From assembly GCF_001514235.1 (NCBI RefSeq), contig NZ_KQ948926.1:343291-407290 (forward strand): 64,000 nt of DNA, in the 5' to 3' direction. The position numbers and the translations under genes are program-made. The notes beneath the pieces are model-generated. The model worked only from the letters and a program-made list of their open reading frames with translations, searched no databases and was not told where the DNA came from. Shown in pieces: positions 1-8,139 of the stretch. Source of the DNA: Streptomyces caeruleatus. GTDB lineage: Bacteria; Actinomycetota; Actinomycetes; Streptomycetales; Streptomycetaceae. Every line of letters begins with the position of its first letter. The first letter of the stretch is position 1.

Positions 1-2
1 CG

Positions 3-569
3 GTCCCCACCGCACAACCGTTCACCCACACCCACCGCCGGAACTCCCCCACCCCACCGCTGCGTGTGGGTATCGCCGTCGACGTCTCCGGCTCCATGCG
101 TGCCGCCTGCGCGCCCGTCGCGTCCGCTGCCTGGATCGTGGCACGCGCAGCAGCCCTGACCGACCCCGACTCCCGTACCGCCACCATCGCCTACGACAAG
201 CACCTGACCGCACTTACCCGACCCACCCACCGCGCACCAGAGCGCGTGACGACGTTCGATGCCAACGGCGGCCACCACAACCTCGGCGACGCCATCGACG
301 CACTCGACCACGGCCTCGAACTCAGCCGCCCCGGCGCTGGCCGCCTCCTCGTGATCGTCACCGACGCCCGGTACGGCAGCGACGAAACCACTCAAGCCGT
401 CACCCGCATCAAGCAGCTCACGACCGCCGGCTGCGCCGTACTCCAACTCACCCTCACCCCGAACTCCCACCACTTGCCGGGCACCACCTTGCTGCACCTG
501 CCCCAGCCCTCCAGCGCTCCCGTCGCCATCGCCACGGCGGCCACAGACGCCATCCGCAGGACACGCTGA
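3..569 (+). CDS. VWA-domain protein, 5' end outside window
   Basis: The reading frame is open from base 3, so the true start lies upstream of the window. The visible part begins with a von Willebrand factor A core: the strand LRVGIAVDVSGSM carries the MIDAS motif DxSxS that binds a divalent metal. It is followed by a conserved second-half strand (LLVIVTDARYG). VWA proteins mediate protein-protein contacts and, in Streptomyces plasmid clusters, often sit beside replication or transfer genes. No membrane segment or signal peptide is visible in this part. The next gene starts 34 bases downstream in the same direction. The family call is firm; the partner and role are unknown because the N-terminal part is missing. 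Confidence 0.75.
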   Translation, partial: VPTAQPFTHTHRRNSPTPPLRVGIAVDVSGSMRAACAPVASAAWIVARAAALTDPDSRTATIAYDKHLTALTRPTHRAPERVTTFDANGGHHNLGDAIDALDHGLELSRPGAGRLLVIVTDARYGSDETTQAVTRIKQLTTAGCAVLQLTLTPNSHHLPGTTLLHLPQPSSAPVAIATAATDAIRRTR

Positions 570-603
570 GACAACACAGAAGACAGAAAGCAGGAACAAC
601 CAC

Positions 604-1101
604 GTGGCAGTACGCACGACGTGGAACATCGTCCACAGCTGTGGACACGAAATCCCGCATGATCTTTCCAACCGTCCCGCCGACCGGCGCGCGGGATTCG
701 CCCGCTGGCTGGAGGCACGCGACTGCACCGACTGCTGGAAGGCCGCCCGCGACGAGGACGGCGCCGGCAAGGAGGAATGGCTGGCCGCCAAGCGGGCCGC
801 GGAGCAGGAGGCTGCCGTCGCGTGGGCGAAGCAGTTCGAGATGCCGCAGTTGGAAGGCACCGAAAGGGCCCGGGACTGGGGGGCGCGTTCACGCCACCAG
901 CTGATGACGGGCGCGCACACCGCGCTGGTCGTGGAGGGGAGTTGGGACGAGGCGGACTGGGCGGCGCTGGAGGAGAAGGCCCGCTCCGTCACGCGCGCCG
1001 GGTGGTGGATAGATCAGCGGGACGCGGAGGGCACTGACGTGCTTGAACTCCTCGACGCAGCCACCGAGACGGACCGCGGGACGGAGAACCCGTTCCGCTG
1101 A
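604..1101 (+). CDS. Hypothetical protein with Cys/His-rich N-terminus
   Basis: A 165-residue soluble protein starting at GTG, with a purine-rich GGAACAA sequence upstream. The first 45 residues contain a CGHEIPHD segment and then CTDC, a spacing compatible with a small zinc-binding site, although no named zinc-finger family is recognised. The middle is rich in Ala, Glu and Arg and probably helical. The C-terminal third is acidic and ends with no membrane helix. It is the last gene before the stem-loop element at 1106-1170, so it may end a transcript. No function is assigned. Confidence 0.6.
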   Translation: MAVRTTWNIVHSCGHEIPHDLSNRPADRRAGFARWLEARDCTDCWKAARDEDGAGKEEWLAAKRAAEQEAAVAWAKQFEMPQLEGTERARDWGARSRHQLMTGAHTALVVEGSWDEADWAALEEKARSVTRAGWWIDQRDAEGTDVLELLDAATETDRGTENPFR

Positions 1102-1105
1102 CGGC

Positions 1106-1170
1106 GGGGGAACATAGCCGGGAAACGCCGGTTAGCCAAACCGGCGTTCGTGCGGACCATTGTTCCTCCC
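1106..1170. repeat. Palindromic element, copy 1
   Basis: A nested inverted repeat in the gap between two genes. The inner stem is AACGCCGGTT / AACCGGCGTT around a short loop. An outer stem pairs GGGAACA with TGTTCC-CCC. The segment 1111-1162 is closely similar to 36345-36396: AACATAGCCG, CGCCGGTT, GCCAAACCGGCG and CATTG are identical and equally spaced, while the variable stem bases keep their pairing. It could act as a terminator for the upstream gene. However, conserved bases outside the stem (AACATAGCCG and CATTG) are not expected of a plain terminator, so a protein-binding or element-specific site is also possible. Confidence 0.6.
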
Positions 1171-1201
1171 ACCCCGCCAGCGTTTGCGTGGAAGGAACCG
1201 C

Positions 1202-1627
1202 ATGTCCCAACCCCCGCCCACTTCGGCGTTCGCGCCGACCCCTGACCCGCTCACTCCCGACCGGGATATCACCCACGCCCACTTCCAGGCCGGTGACACC
1301 GTCGTCGTCCTGAAGGGGGTGGCCGGCGGTGAACTGTGGGGGGATGCGATGCGCGTCGTCGCCCCGTCCTGGCACGCCCTGACCGACGAGGACGGATGGC
1401 GCCTGCGGGATGCGACCGGCGGAGCCCAGTCCTACGTCACCGCCCACCCCCGCTACCTCGTGCACCTCTCGCGCCGCTGCCCCGACTGTTTGATCTACCT
1501 GCGGGCCATGGAGGACGCTCTCCTTGCGCGGTTCGCCGGCCGCGACGAGCTGATCGACTGCGGCTGGTACACCACCACCGCTCTGGGCCAGCTCGTGCAC
1601 ATCGCCGACATCGGGGGCGGCCGGTGA
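1202..1627 (+). CDS. Hypothetical plasmid-cluster protein
   Basis: A 141-residue protein starting at the ATG preceded by GGAAGGAACC, which is a good ribosome-binding site. Earlier in-frame starts would overlap the palindromic element. A beta-rich middle (GDTVVVLKGV, then YVTAHPRYLVHL) is followed by a RRCPDC pair of cysteines and a helical segment. It has no signal peptide. The stop overlaps the GTG of the relaxase-like gene, which indicates translational coupling. Family unknown. Confidence 0.55.
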   Translation: MSQPPPTSAFAPTPDPLTPDRDITHAHFQAGDTVVVLKGVAGGELWGDAMRVVAPSWHALTDEDGWRLRDATGGAQSYVTAHPRYLVHLSRRCPDCLIYLRAMEDALLARFAGRDELIDCGWYTTTALGQLVHIADIGGGR

Positions 1628-2469
1628 TCCCCCGCCTCAATGAGCGAGCCCACACGCCGCACGACCCGCTCGCCGAGGCACTGGGGCGGCCGGTCTTGCC
1701 GGGCGAGGGCATGACGGAGCACACGGTCGTCGCCTACTGGCCGGGCCTGGAGTACTTCGCCCCGGACGACGAGCACCGCACCTGGACGTCCGACCAGTGG
1801 GCCGAGCACCTCGAAGACCCCTACCTGGAGCACCCGTTCGCCGTCAGCCCGGACGGCGACCGGCGGCCGATCCTCCACATCGACGTCCGCCTCCACCCGG
1901 ACGACCGGGACCTGACCGGCCCCGAGTGGGCTGAAATCGCCCACCGGCTCGCACGGGCCGCCGGCATCGAGATTCCCGGCAAGGAGGACGGCTGCCGGTG
2001 GATCGCCATTCAGACCCAGTCCGACCGCTTCGACCTGATCGCCAACCTGATCCACCTCGACGGTGCGTGGCACGCCCCTCCCACAGACGTCCTGCTGCGC
2101 CTCTCGGACGAGGCGCGCCGCATCGAGCAGGACCTCCACCTGATCCCCCTACGCACCGGACTCACCTCACGGCCTGCCATCCGTACGGCGCCCACGGCAT
2201 CGGCCCAGCTCGGACGCATCCTCACGCAGCTCGCCGACGAGCAGGCCGGCCCGCTGGCCACGGTCCGCGGACTCATCGAGCACACCGCGCACCGCATCGC
2301 CCGCCAGCCCGGCGCCGCCGGCACGGGCACGGCGCACCACCTGGAGCTGATCGCCCGCCGCCTGAACGCCATCCAGCAGGACCTGGACACCGCCGCCGCG
2401 CACATGGTCCAGCCCCGGGTCGCCGCCGTAGCGCCCGCCGCCCGGCACACCGTCCACCGATCGCCGTAG
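1624..2469 (+). CDS. Relaxase-like protein lacking catalytic histidines
   Basis: A 281-residue protein starting at GTG, overlapping the preceding stop. Residues roughly 85-155 match the pattern of actinobacterial MobA-type relaxases: a strand ending in HIDVRLHPDDRDLT, then WAEIAHRLARAAGIEIPG, then CRWIAIQTQSDRFDLIANL followed by HLDG. In active relaxases the last block reads like RWVAVRHADDHIHIVATL, in which the histidines bind metal. Here they are replaced by R-F-D, so the nickase site appears to be lost. The C-terminal half is helical, with repeated Leu/Ala heptads. It may bind DNA or a relaxase partner without cutting. Homology is inferred from pattern only; a true relaxase should lie elsewhere on the element. 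Confidence 0.55.
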   Translation: MIPRLNERAHTPHDPLAEALGRPVLPGEGMTEHTVVAYWPGLEYFAPDDEHRTWTSDQWAEHLEDPYLEHPFAVSPDGDRRPILHIDVRLHPDDRDLTGPEWAEIAHRLARAAGIEIPGKEDGCRWIAIQTQSDRFDLIANLIHLDGAWHAPPTDVLLRLSDEARRIEQDLHLIPLRTGLTSRPAIRTAPTASAQLGRILTQLADEQAGPLATVRGLIEHTAHRIARQPGAAGTGTAHHLELIARRLNAIQQDLDTAAAHMVQPRVAAVAPAARHTVHRSP

Positions 2470-2482
2470 GAGAAACGTCTAT

Positions 2483-3178
2483 TTGCCCCGTACCGACCGT
2501 TTCCTGGACATCCGCCGTGACCCGTACTCCGACGAACTCCTGGCCCGCGGCGGCGACTTCGAAGCGCACAGCGTCCTGCAGCGCGCGGGCTTCATCGCCG
2601 TCGTCCGCCTCCACGAGACCTATCACCGCGCCCCCACCGGCCTCGCCCCGGACGACGAGAACCGCCTCGCCACCGACGCCGTCGCCCGCCTGAGGGCCAC
2701 CGGATACAACGTCGACTGCGAGGCAGACTTCGACACCGATCACCGCCCGTCGCGATACCCCCCGCTGGGCTCCTCCGTCGCCCACCTCGCCGAGCGCATC
2801 CGCGACGCCACCACCACCGACGAGGCGGCCGACGCACTGACCGAGCTGACCGCCGCCCACGACGGCATCTTCGCCGCGCTGGAGGAAGTCCTCACCGCCA
2901 CCGCCGACTTCCACGACGGGCTCGGCCAGCCGGCCGACCCTCACATCGCACGGCGGCTGCGCTACCTCGCCGACGAGAACCTGCGCGTCATCCGCACCGA
3001 CCTCGCCCACACCCGCAACACGCTCGCCGACCGGCACGCCCCGCACCCCGGCCGCAGCACCTGCACCGGGGAGGTCCCCGCCACCGAACGCGAGCGCTCC
3101 GCCGTGTGCGCCTGCCCACCCCCACCACGCGCGCTTCCGGCCCCGCCGCCCTCGGTCGCCGCCGGACTGCGCCGCTGA
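2483..3178 (+). CDS. Paralogous module protein A (hypothetical)
   Basis: A 231-residue protein starting at TTG, with TAGGAGA nine bases upstream. Residues 5-90 contain the recurrent module seen in the genes at 3202, 3957 and 15052: LLARGGDFEAHSVLQRAGF, then a Y-x-x-A-P turn, then an alternating Ala helix ending in RATGYNVDCE. The second half (residues 95-190) is a long helical region that matches the second half of the gene at 3957 (TELTAAHDGIFAALEEVLT against TELAEPDAGLLPLLREAVV). The tail is Pro/Cys-rich and low in complexity. No catalytic motif is seen. Being repeated on one element suggests a structural or transfer-related role, but this is not shown. Confidence 0.6.
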   Translation: MPRTDRFLDIRRDPYSDELLARGGDFEAHSVLQRAGFIAVVRLHETYHRAPTGLAPDDENRLATDAVARLRATGYNVDCEADFDTDHRPSRYPPLGSSVAHLAERIRDATTTDEAADALTELTAAHDGIFAALEEVLTATADFHDGLGQPADPHIARRLRYLADENLRVIRTDLAHTRNTLADRHAPHPGRSTCTGEVPATERERSAVCACPPPPRALPAPPPSVAAGLRR

Positions 3179-3201
3179 CCCCCACCTCGCCCAAGGACAC
3201 C

Positions 3202-3960
3202 ATGCACGACAACGACACCTCCGCGCGCCTCGCCTCCTACGCCGACGTCCTCGCCGGCGAACTCCCCGGCGACTGGACCAGCACCTACCACCCCTACGAC
3301 GACAAGGACGACCTGGCCGAACTGACGGACCAGATCTGGGACTTGGATCTCGTCGCCGCCGCCCTGGCCGAGCAGCCGCTGCAGCAGGCGGCGGTCCTGT
3401 CCCGCCCGGACGGCACCCAACTCGTCGTTCTGGACCGGCCCGGCGCCCGCGAGGGCTTCCTCATCGCCGCCGTCGCACCGCGCGATCTGCCCGACGAGGC
3501 GTACCGCGACGTGCGCGAACCCAACGGCATCGCCCTGGCGGACGATCCGTTCCTGGGGGCCGAGCAGGTCGCCGGCGACCTGCTCGCCCGCTACGAGACC
3601 GCACTCGCCCACGTCCGCCACAACACGCCAGCCACGATCGAGCCATCCGGGCCCGACCGGGTCGTGCTGACCTGGCAGGCCGACGGCAGCCTTGCCGCCG
3701 ACCCCGTCGGCACGATGGCCCAGGACGTACTGGCCGCCCACGGCTTCGAGGCGGACCAGCAGAGCGGCATCTACCGTCTCAACGGCGACGACACCACCGT
3801 CCAGGCCCACGCCGTCCGCGCGACCGGCCGACGGCTGAATGCCCATGGCATCGCCCTCGCAATCCAGCATCCCTCGGGCCGGATCACCCCCGCCACCACA
3901 CCGGCAACCACGCCTCCGGCCCCGGCCGCCGCCCGGGCCTCGGCGACCAGGACCCGATGA
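3202..3960 (+). CDS. Paralogous module protein B (hypothetical)
   Basis: A 252-residue protein starting at ATG just after AAGGACACC. The N-terminal 120 residues form an acidic alpha/beta region of unknown family (AVLSRPDGTQLVVLDRPGAREG). Residues about 145-225 carry the recurrent module: a DGSLAADP strand, then MAQDVLAAHGFEADQ, YRLNGDD and a helix ending RRLNAHGIALAIQ. The tail is Thr/Pro/Ala-rich. Its stop overlaps the ATG of the next gene by four bases (ATGA), so the two are translationally coupled. Function unknown. Confidence 0.6.
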   Translation: MHDNDTSARLASYADVLAGELPGDWTSTYHPYDDKDDLAELTDQIWDLDLVAAALAEQPLQQAAVLSRPDGTQLVVLDRPGAREGFLIAAVAPRDLPDEAYRDVREPNGIALADDPFLGAEQVAGDLLARYETALAHVRHNTPATIEPSGPDRVVLTWQADGSLAADPVGTMAQDVLAAHGFEADQQSGIYRLNGDDTTVQAHAVRATGRRLNAHGIALAIQHPSGRITPATTPATTPPAPAAARASATRTR

Positions 3961-4607
3961 GGAAAGGCGAGCCCGACTTCGCGGTGTGGGAGTACATCAC
4001 CATCACCAAGGACTCCCACACCAAGCTGGTCATCGCCCTCGGCGGCACCCAGGAAGCAGCCGGCATCCTCCAGCGAAACGGCTTCCTCAACACCCCCGGT
4101 CCCCGGAGCGAGTACCACCAGCTCCCTCACGGCCTCCCGGCAAAGGAAGAGAGCCACAGGGCCACGGCCGCCTCGCACACCCTGCTCGCCGCCGGATACA
4201 GCGTCCACCTCGACCCGGCGCTGAACGCCTTCGACCCGCCCGACGACGACCGCGAAGCCGCCCTGCGCTACCTCGCCCAGCTCTCCCGACGGGCCCTCGA
4301 CGCTCGCAGCGGTGGCGAGGTCGCCGCAGTCCTGACCGAGCTCGCCGAACCCGATGCCGGCCTGCTGCCTCTCCTGCGCGAGGCCGTCGTCGGCACCTGC
4401 ATCGGCTGGTCCCAGCTGCTCAAGACCGCCGGCGCCGACCCGGAGGCGACCGCGCAGCTCGGGGACACGGCCCATGCCCTCGCCCGCGCCGAAGACAGCA
4501 TCCTCCTCGCCCGCAATCACGCCGCGCGTGCGGCCCACCGGCCGGCACCCGCCACGACGCCGCCCAGCCCGGCGCAACCATCCACCCCCATGTCCCGCCA
4601 CCGGTGA
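3957..4607 (+). CDS. Paralogous module protein C (hypothetical)
   Basis: A 216-residue protein coupled by ATGA overlap to the gene before it. Residues 10-90 hold the recurrent module (ALGGTQEAAGILQRNGF, YHQLPHGLP, TLLAAGYSVHLD). Residues 95-190 are a helical domain shared with the gene at 2483. The frame continues open past the TGA stop and encodes a further degenerate module copy, annotated separately at 4608-4967. That points to tandem duplication. No catalytic or membrane features are present. Confidence 0.6.
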   Translation: MRKGEPDFAVWEYITITKDSHTKLVIALGGTQEAAGILQRNGFLNTPGPRSEYHQLPHGLPAKEESHRATAASHTLLAAGYSVHLDPALNAFDPPDDDREAALRYLAQLSRRALDARSGGEVAAVLTELAEPDAGLLPLLREAVVGTCIGWSQLLKTAGADPEATAQLGDTAHALARAEDSILLARNHAARAAHRPAPATTPPSPAQPSTPMSRHR

Positions 4608-4967
4608 ACCGTAGAACCGTCTCTGGGAAACCGAGCCGACGACGAATGCACCGACATCGGTGTTCGCGAACAACTCGTCACGCTGCTCGACCCGTTGAGT
4701 TGCGAACGCAACACCATCCAGCCCCCAAGCGCCCAGGGCCCGACCCACGCCTGGCATCAGGCGCCCGGACACCTCAGCTGGGACGAAACGAGGCGGCTGG
4801 CCACGCGTGCCGTTCCCACTCTGCTCACAGCCCCGTACGCCGTTCACATCCCCGCCCATCTCTTCGGCCAAGCCGTCTACCGCCGCGCCGCGATGGACAT
4901 CCGCGCACAGCGGGCGGCAGAGGCTTCGCCCGCATCGCCGCGCCGGCCCCGCCGCTCGCGGGGCTGA
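4608..4967 (+). pseudogene. Degenerate extra copy of the recurrent module
   Basis: Directly after the stop of the preceding gene and in the same frame, the translation runs REQLVTLLDPLSCERN, then a helix SWDETRRLATRAVPTLL, then APYAVHIPAHLF. This mirrors the module of the gene at 3957 (helix of alternating Ala, then GYSVHLDPAL). There is no ATG or GTG in the frame and the first conventional start is TTG at 4695, inside the module. The second helical domain is missing and the tail is low-complexity Arg/Pro. It is read as a truncated relic, although expression from a CTG or TTG cannot be excluded. Confidence 0.5.
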
Positions 4968-5010
4968 ATCATCCCTGCCCGCTGTCCGTCCGACAGGAGT
5001 CCACACCCGC

Positions 5011-5458
5011 GTGCCTGCCCGTCAGCCGTCTGCCGTCCCCTACGTCCTGGCCGCTCCCGGCTACCTCACTGGCGCAGGTGGCTGGGAGCAGCTGACCGAG
5101 CTGCTGCTGCGCGGGCACGGCTGGCACAACGTGTCCACGATCGACCAGCACACCGCGCTGGCCAGCCCCGACGGGCGCCTGCACCGCCTTCAGCCCCCAC
5201 ACCCCGCTCGCCGTGGTCACGGCGTTCACCCGCAGTCTCGCCCGCGGCGATCCGCTACCGCGGACGGCCATCGGAACACCGCTGTACGGCTGCGGGCCCC
5301 ACACCCGCCTGGCCCGCACAGCGCACGGGTGGCACGACGAGCAGGCGCTGCTCGAAGCCCGGATCACCGACGCCCGCACCAAGCGGACCACCGCATCGGA
5401 GAGCGCCGCGCCTGCACCGAAGCCCGTCCGGGCCACAGCGGCCACCCGTATCCGCTGA
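5011..5458 (+). pseudogene. DUF317 gene broken by deletion and frameshift
   Basis: The GTG start has an AGGAGT ribosome-binding site and encodes the DUF317 opening: VLAAPGYLTGAGGWEQL and SPDGRLHRLQ. Near 5190-5200 the homology jumps to another frame and to the family's second half (TPLAVVTAFTRSLARGD), continuing to the TGA at 5456-5458. About 60 residues that normally connect the two halves, including the tryptophan-rich strand region, are absent. The first frame stays open past the break but its product there is Arg/Pro/His-rich and not DUF317-like. The intact relatives are at 6126, 7294, 8709 and 16985. Confidence 0.6.
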
Positions 5459-5526
5459 CCCGCACGGCCCCCGCACGCCACCACCCTCTTCGTTTCCCCC
5501 GTCTTCCCTTCGTTCAGGAGCCTTCC

Positions 5527-5724
5527 GTACCCCGCATTCCCCTTCGTACCGAGCCACCACCGATCGCCGCCGAGCGTCGGCCTCGGCTGACCGTCCTCCT
5601 CTTCCGCCGCTACCTGCGCGCCTGCACCCCGACCGGTCCCGACCACACCGTGCCCCTGGCCGGCGCGCGCCCCGAGAACGTGCTCGCCGAGGCCCACCGA
5701 ATCGGCCACCACCATCACCACTGA
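5527..5724 (+). CDS. Possible small basic protein with His5 tail
   Basis: A reading frame of about 65 codons follows a good AGGAG site at 5516-5520, at the position where a start is expected, but the codon there is GTA. The product has a hydrophobic strand (LTVLLFRRYLRACT), a conserved-looking LAGARPENVLAEAHRIG helix and a natural C-terminal run of five histidines. The frame is also open upstream, where it overlaps the broken DUF317 gene. Without a conventional start this is a tentative gene. The next gene begins 25 bases downstream with a strong GGAGGAG site. Confidence 0.3.
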   Translation, partial: VPRIPLRTEPPPIAAERRPRLTVLLFRRYLRACTPTGPDHTVPLAGARPENVLAEAHRIGHHHHH

Positions 5725-5748
5725 GCCCGCACCGCACCCTGGAGGAGC

Positions 5749-6129
5749 ATGGACCACCGCACTCTGAACTCGGTGAGGCTGGCCGACGAGATCACCCGCC
5801 AGCTCGGCCAGCTCGCCGACCACCTCTCGCAGCTCCCCCCGCCCCAGGCCGCGCAGGTCATCGCCCGCGTCCTCGACCCGGACACCGGAGTCCTGGGCGG
5901 CATCTCCCACCTCGTCGCCACCGGCAGCGTGTTCGCCAAGGACCAGGCCGAACGAGGCGCCCTCCCCGCGGAGGTGTGGCTCGCCCTGGGCCGCGCCTCG
6001 AACGAACTGCACGACATCAGCTTCGACCTGGACGAACACAAGGAAACCCTGCAACGCGTCGGCACCCAGCCCTCCACCGTGGCGAAGCCCCCGGCGCCCG
6101 CACCGCTCGTCGTCCGGCGGCACCGGTGA
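5749..6129 (+). CDS. Small helical hypothetical protein
   Basis: A 126-residue protein with an excellent GGAGGAGC site before its ATG. The sequence is a run of amphipathic helices (LADEITRQLGQLADHL, AAQVIARVLDPDTG, EVWLALGRASNELHD) with a Pro/Ala tail. The pattern resembles the N-terminal helical domain of the proteins at 17723 and 19167. The stop overlaps the GTG start of the following DUF317 gene, so the pair is probably translationally coupled, an arrangement repeated elsewhere in the cluster. Function unknown. Confidence 0.55.
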   Translation: MDHRTLNSVRLADEITRQLGQLADHLSQLPPPQAAQVIARVLDPDTGVLGGISHLVATGSVFAKDQAERGALPAEVWLALGRASNELHDISFDLDEHKETLQRVGTQPSTVAKPPAPAPLVVRRHR

Positions 6130-6929
6130 GGAAGAAGCAATGGCAGGGCTGGGGGCCAGGCGAGCAGGCCGAGCAGCACTACCTCGTCCAGCCTCGCGCT
6201 CTCGCCGGCGGCGGCGACGTGCGGCACGTTTCGGAGTTCCTGCGCGCCTCGGGATGGCGGGACAGGTCCAAGACGGGCGGCCCGCTGCTCATGGAGAGCC
6301 CGGACCGCACCGTCCGTGTGGCCTACGACCCCTACGTCCTGCCCGGCGGGTGGACCGTTCACGGCCAAGCGGACGACCCCAACGGCGCGTGGTCGGCGCA
6401 CCTGGGCCGGCAGACCCCGGTGGAGATCGTCGCCGGTCTGACCGACGCCCTCACCCAACCCCGCTCGGCCCACGCTCCCAACGTCTGGGCACCGTTGGAG
6501 GAGCAGAACTGGCACACACGCTTGGAGGGCGAGCGCTACACCGCGACCAGCCCCGAGGGGGCTGCGTGGATGCAGTACCGCCACAGCCCCGACGGTTCGG
6601 CGATGTGGTGGACCGGCGCGAAGGACAAGCAGGGAAACGGCTGGACGGCCAACTTCACCCCGAACACCCCGATGTACCTGGTGCAAGCCTTCTCGGCCGA
6701 ACTCGCCAACCCCGATCCCGTGATGCGCCCGCGCGGGCGTGTCCCGCACAGCGCACAGATCCGCACCTGGTCGGTCTCCGTCAAGCCCTCCCAGCTCCGT
6801 GCGTGGCAACAGGCCCGGATCACCGCCGCGCGCGCCGCCACCTGGGCCCGCAACAGCGCCCGAACTACTCGGCCACGCACCACCGCCCGTCCCCACACCC
6901 CCGCCGGCGGCACCCGGACCCGCCGCTGA
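6126..6929 (+). CDS. DUF317 domain protein 1
   Basis: A 267-residue protein starting at GTG that overlaps the previous stop. It shows the two-repeat DUF317 layout. Residues 12-100 read YLVQPRALAGGGD, SPDRTVRVAYDP, WSAHLGRQTPVEIVAGLTDAL. Residues 115-200 repeat this as TSPEGAAWMQYR, WTANFTPNTPMYLVQAFSAEL. A basic Arg/Thr tail of about 60 residues follows. DUF317 is an actinobacterial family, common on Streptomyces plasmids and integrative elements, with no assigned biochemical role. Four intact copies here flank small helical proteins, which suggests paired function. Confidence 0.75.
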   Translation: MRKKQWQGWGPGEQAEQHYLVQPRALAGGGDVRHVSEFLRASGWRDRSKTGGPLLMESPDRTVRVAYDPYVLPGGWTVHGQADDPNGAWSAHLGRQTPVEIVAGLTDALTQPRSAHAPNVWAPLEEQNWHTRLEGERYTATSPEGAAWMQYRHSPDGSAMWWTGAKDKQGNGWTANFTPNTPMYLVQAFSAELANPDPVMRPRGRVPHSAQIRTWSVSVKPSQLRAWQQARITAARAATWARNSARTTRPRTTARPHTPAGGTRTRR

Positions 6930-6955
6930 CCCGCCGCCCCGCCCTACGGAGCCCG

Positions 6956-7312
6956 ATGCCCGCACTCACCCCGGACACCATTCACACCGCGACCGAAACC
7001 CTGTCGGACCTCACCGACTACCTGCGCCAAAACCCCGACCCCGTAGAGGCCCTCGCCCTCGTCGAGCCCCTTCTCGACGAGTACACGGGCCTGCCCGTCC
7101 AGCTCGCCGACACCCTGCGCGCCCTCGCCCGTGCCCTGCAGGAGGCCCCGGACGTCCCGCGCACCGCCCAGGTCGACCTTCTGATCACCGAACTCCGCAC
7201 GGCAGCCTGGGAGCAGGCCGACCAGCACACCCTCCACTACGTCCTGGACGACCTCCGCCACCTGTACGGCAGCGTCGGCGGGAGCGAGCCGGGGTGTGGC
7301 CGGTGCCGCTGA
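6956..7312 (+). CDS. Small acidic helical protein
   Basis: A 118-residue protein starting at an ATG with CGGAGC upstream. It is acidic and all-helical: two long amphipathic helices (TATETLSDLTDYLRQNP, LADTLRALARALQEAP) and a third (VLDDLRHLYGS). The stop lies 19 bases inside the next DUF317 gene. No motif is recognised. Its place between two DUF317 genes resembles the arrangement of the gene at 5749. Confidence 0.55.
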   Translation: MPALTPDTIHTATETLSDLTDYLRQNPDPVEALALVEPLLDEYTGLPVQLADTLRALARALQEAPDVPRTAQVDLLITELRTAAWEQADQHTLHYVLDDLRHLYGSVGGSEPGCGRCR

Positions 7313-8121
7313 GTGAACGGCAGGTCGCCGCGTTCGCCGACAAGCACGCCTGGCAGATCCCCTTCGACACCAGCCCCCGCCATCTCGCCGGCCCCGGGGA
7401 TGCCCGCCACGTCACCCACGGCCTGGCAGCCGCCGGATGGAGCGCCGTCTCCGACCCGTTGAGTGCCGAGGTCGTCCTGCGCAGCCCCGATCTGCGCCAC
7501 CGCCTCCAGTTCGACCCGCAGTCCCACACCTCCGCGTGGTGGCGGCTGCGGGCGGAGTCCACCGACACCGAGCCCGGCTGGTATGCCGAGTTCGGCGAAC
7601 TCGTGCCCGCCGAGGTCCTCGCCAGCTTCACGGACGCTCTGGTCGTCCGCCCTCAGCAGGCGGATCCATGGCAGCCGGTGATCTCGGCGGGGTGGCACCG
7701 CGACTCGGACGGCACAGCGCGCTCGCCGGACTCCATGTGCCGTATCGAACTGCGCCCGTTGAGCGAATTCCACGACCGGCCGTCCTGGCACGTCGAGACC
7801 CGCGAGTCCGGCCACAAAGAGTTCCCCGGCCCGCTCATCTGGCACGCGTACTTCGACGAACGCACCCCCGCCCACCTTGTCGGATCGTTCCTCGCCGCGC
7901 TGGCCAACCGCAGCCCGCTCCAGCGCGGCCTGTACGACCGCACCGGCCACTACAGCGCTGTGCAGGAGCCCAGCCCACTGCGCCCGCAGGATGTGGTCGA
8001 CGCCCACACTGCGCGCCTTGAGTCCCTTCGCGCGCAGGCACGCTCCGCCCGCCGGCACCAGACGAAACCCGCCACTACAGCGGCGAAGACCGGCCCGGCC
8101 CAGCCGGCCGCCCGCCGCTGA
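7294..8121 (+). CDS. DUF317 domain protein 2
   Basis: A 275-residue protein with start GTG at 7294, placed after GGAGCGAGCCGG and overlapping the preceding gene. Repeat one has SPRHLAGPGDARHVTHGLA, WYAEFGELVPAEVLASFTDAL. Repeat two has RSPDSMCRIELRPL, WHAYFDERTPAHLVGSFLAAL. The C-terminal 60 residues are Arg/Ala-rich, as in the other copies. The divergence between repeats shows the copies are old rather than recent duplicates. Role unknown, as for the family. Confidence 0.75.
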   Translation: MWPVPLSERQVAAFADKHAWQIPFDTSPRHLAGPGDARHVTHGLAAAGWSAVSDPLSAEVVLRSPDLRHRLQFDPQSHTSAWWRLRAESTDTEPGWYAEFGELVPAEVLASFTDALVVRPQQADPWQPVISAGWHRDSDGTARSPDSMCRIELRPLSEFHDRPSWHVETRESGHKEFPGPLIWHAYFDERTPAHLVGSFLAALANRSPLQRGLYDRTGHYSAVQEPSPLRPQDVVDAHTARLESLRAQARSARRHQTKPATTAAKTGPAQPAARR

Positions 8122-8139
8122 ACCGACAGGACCCTCCTC

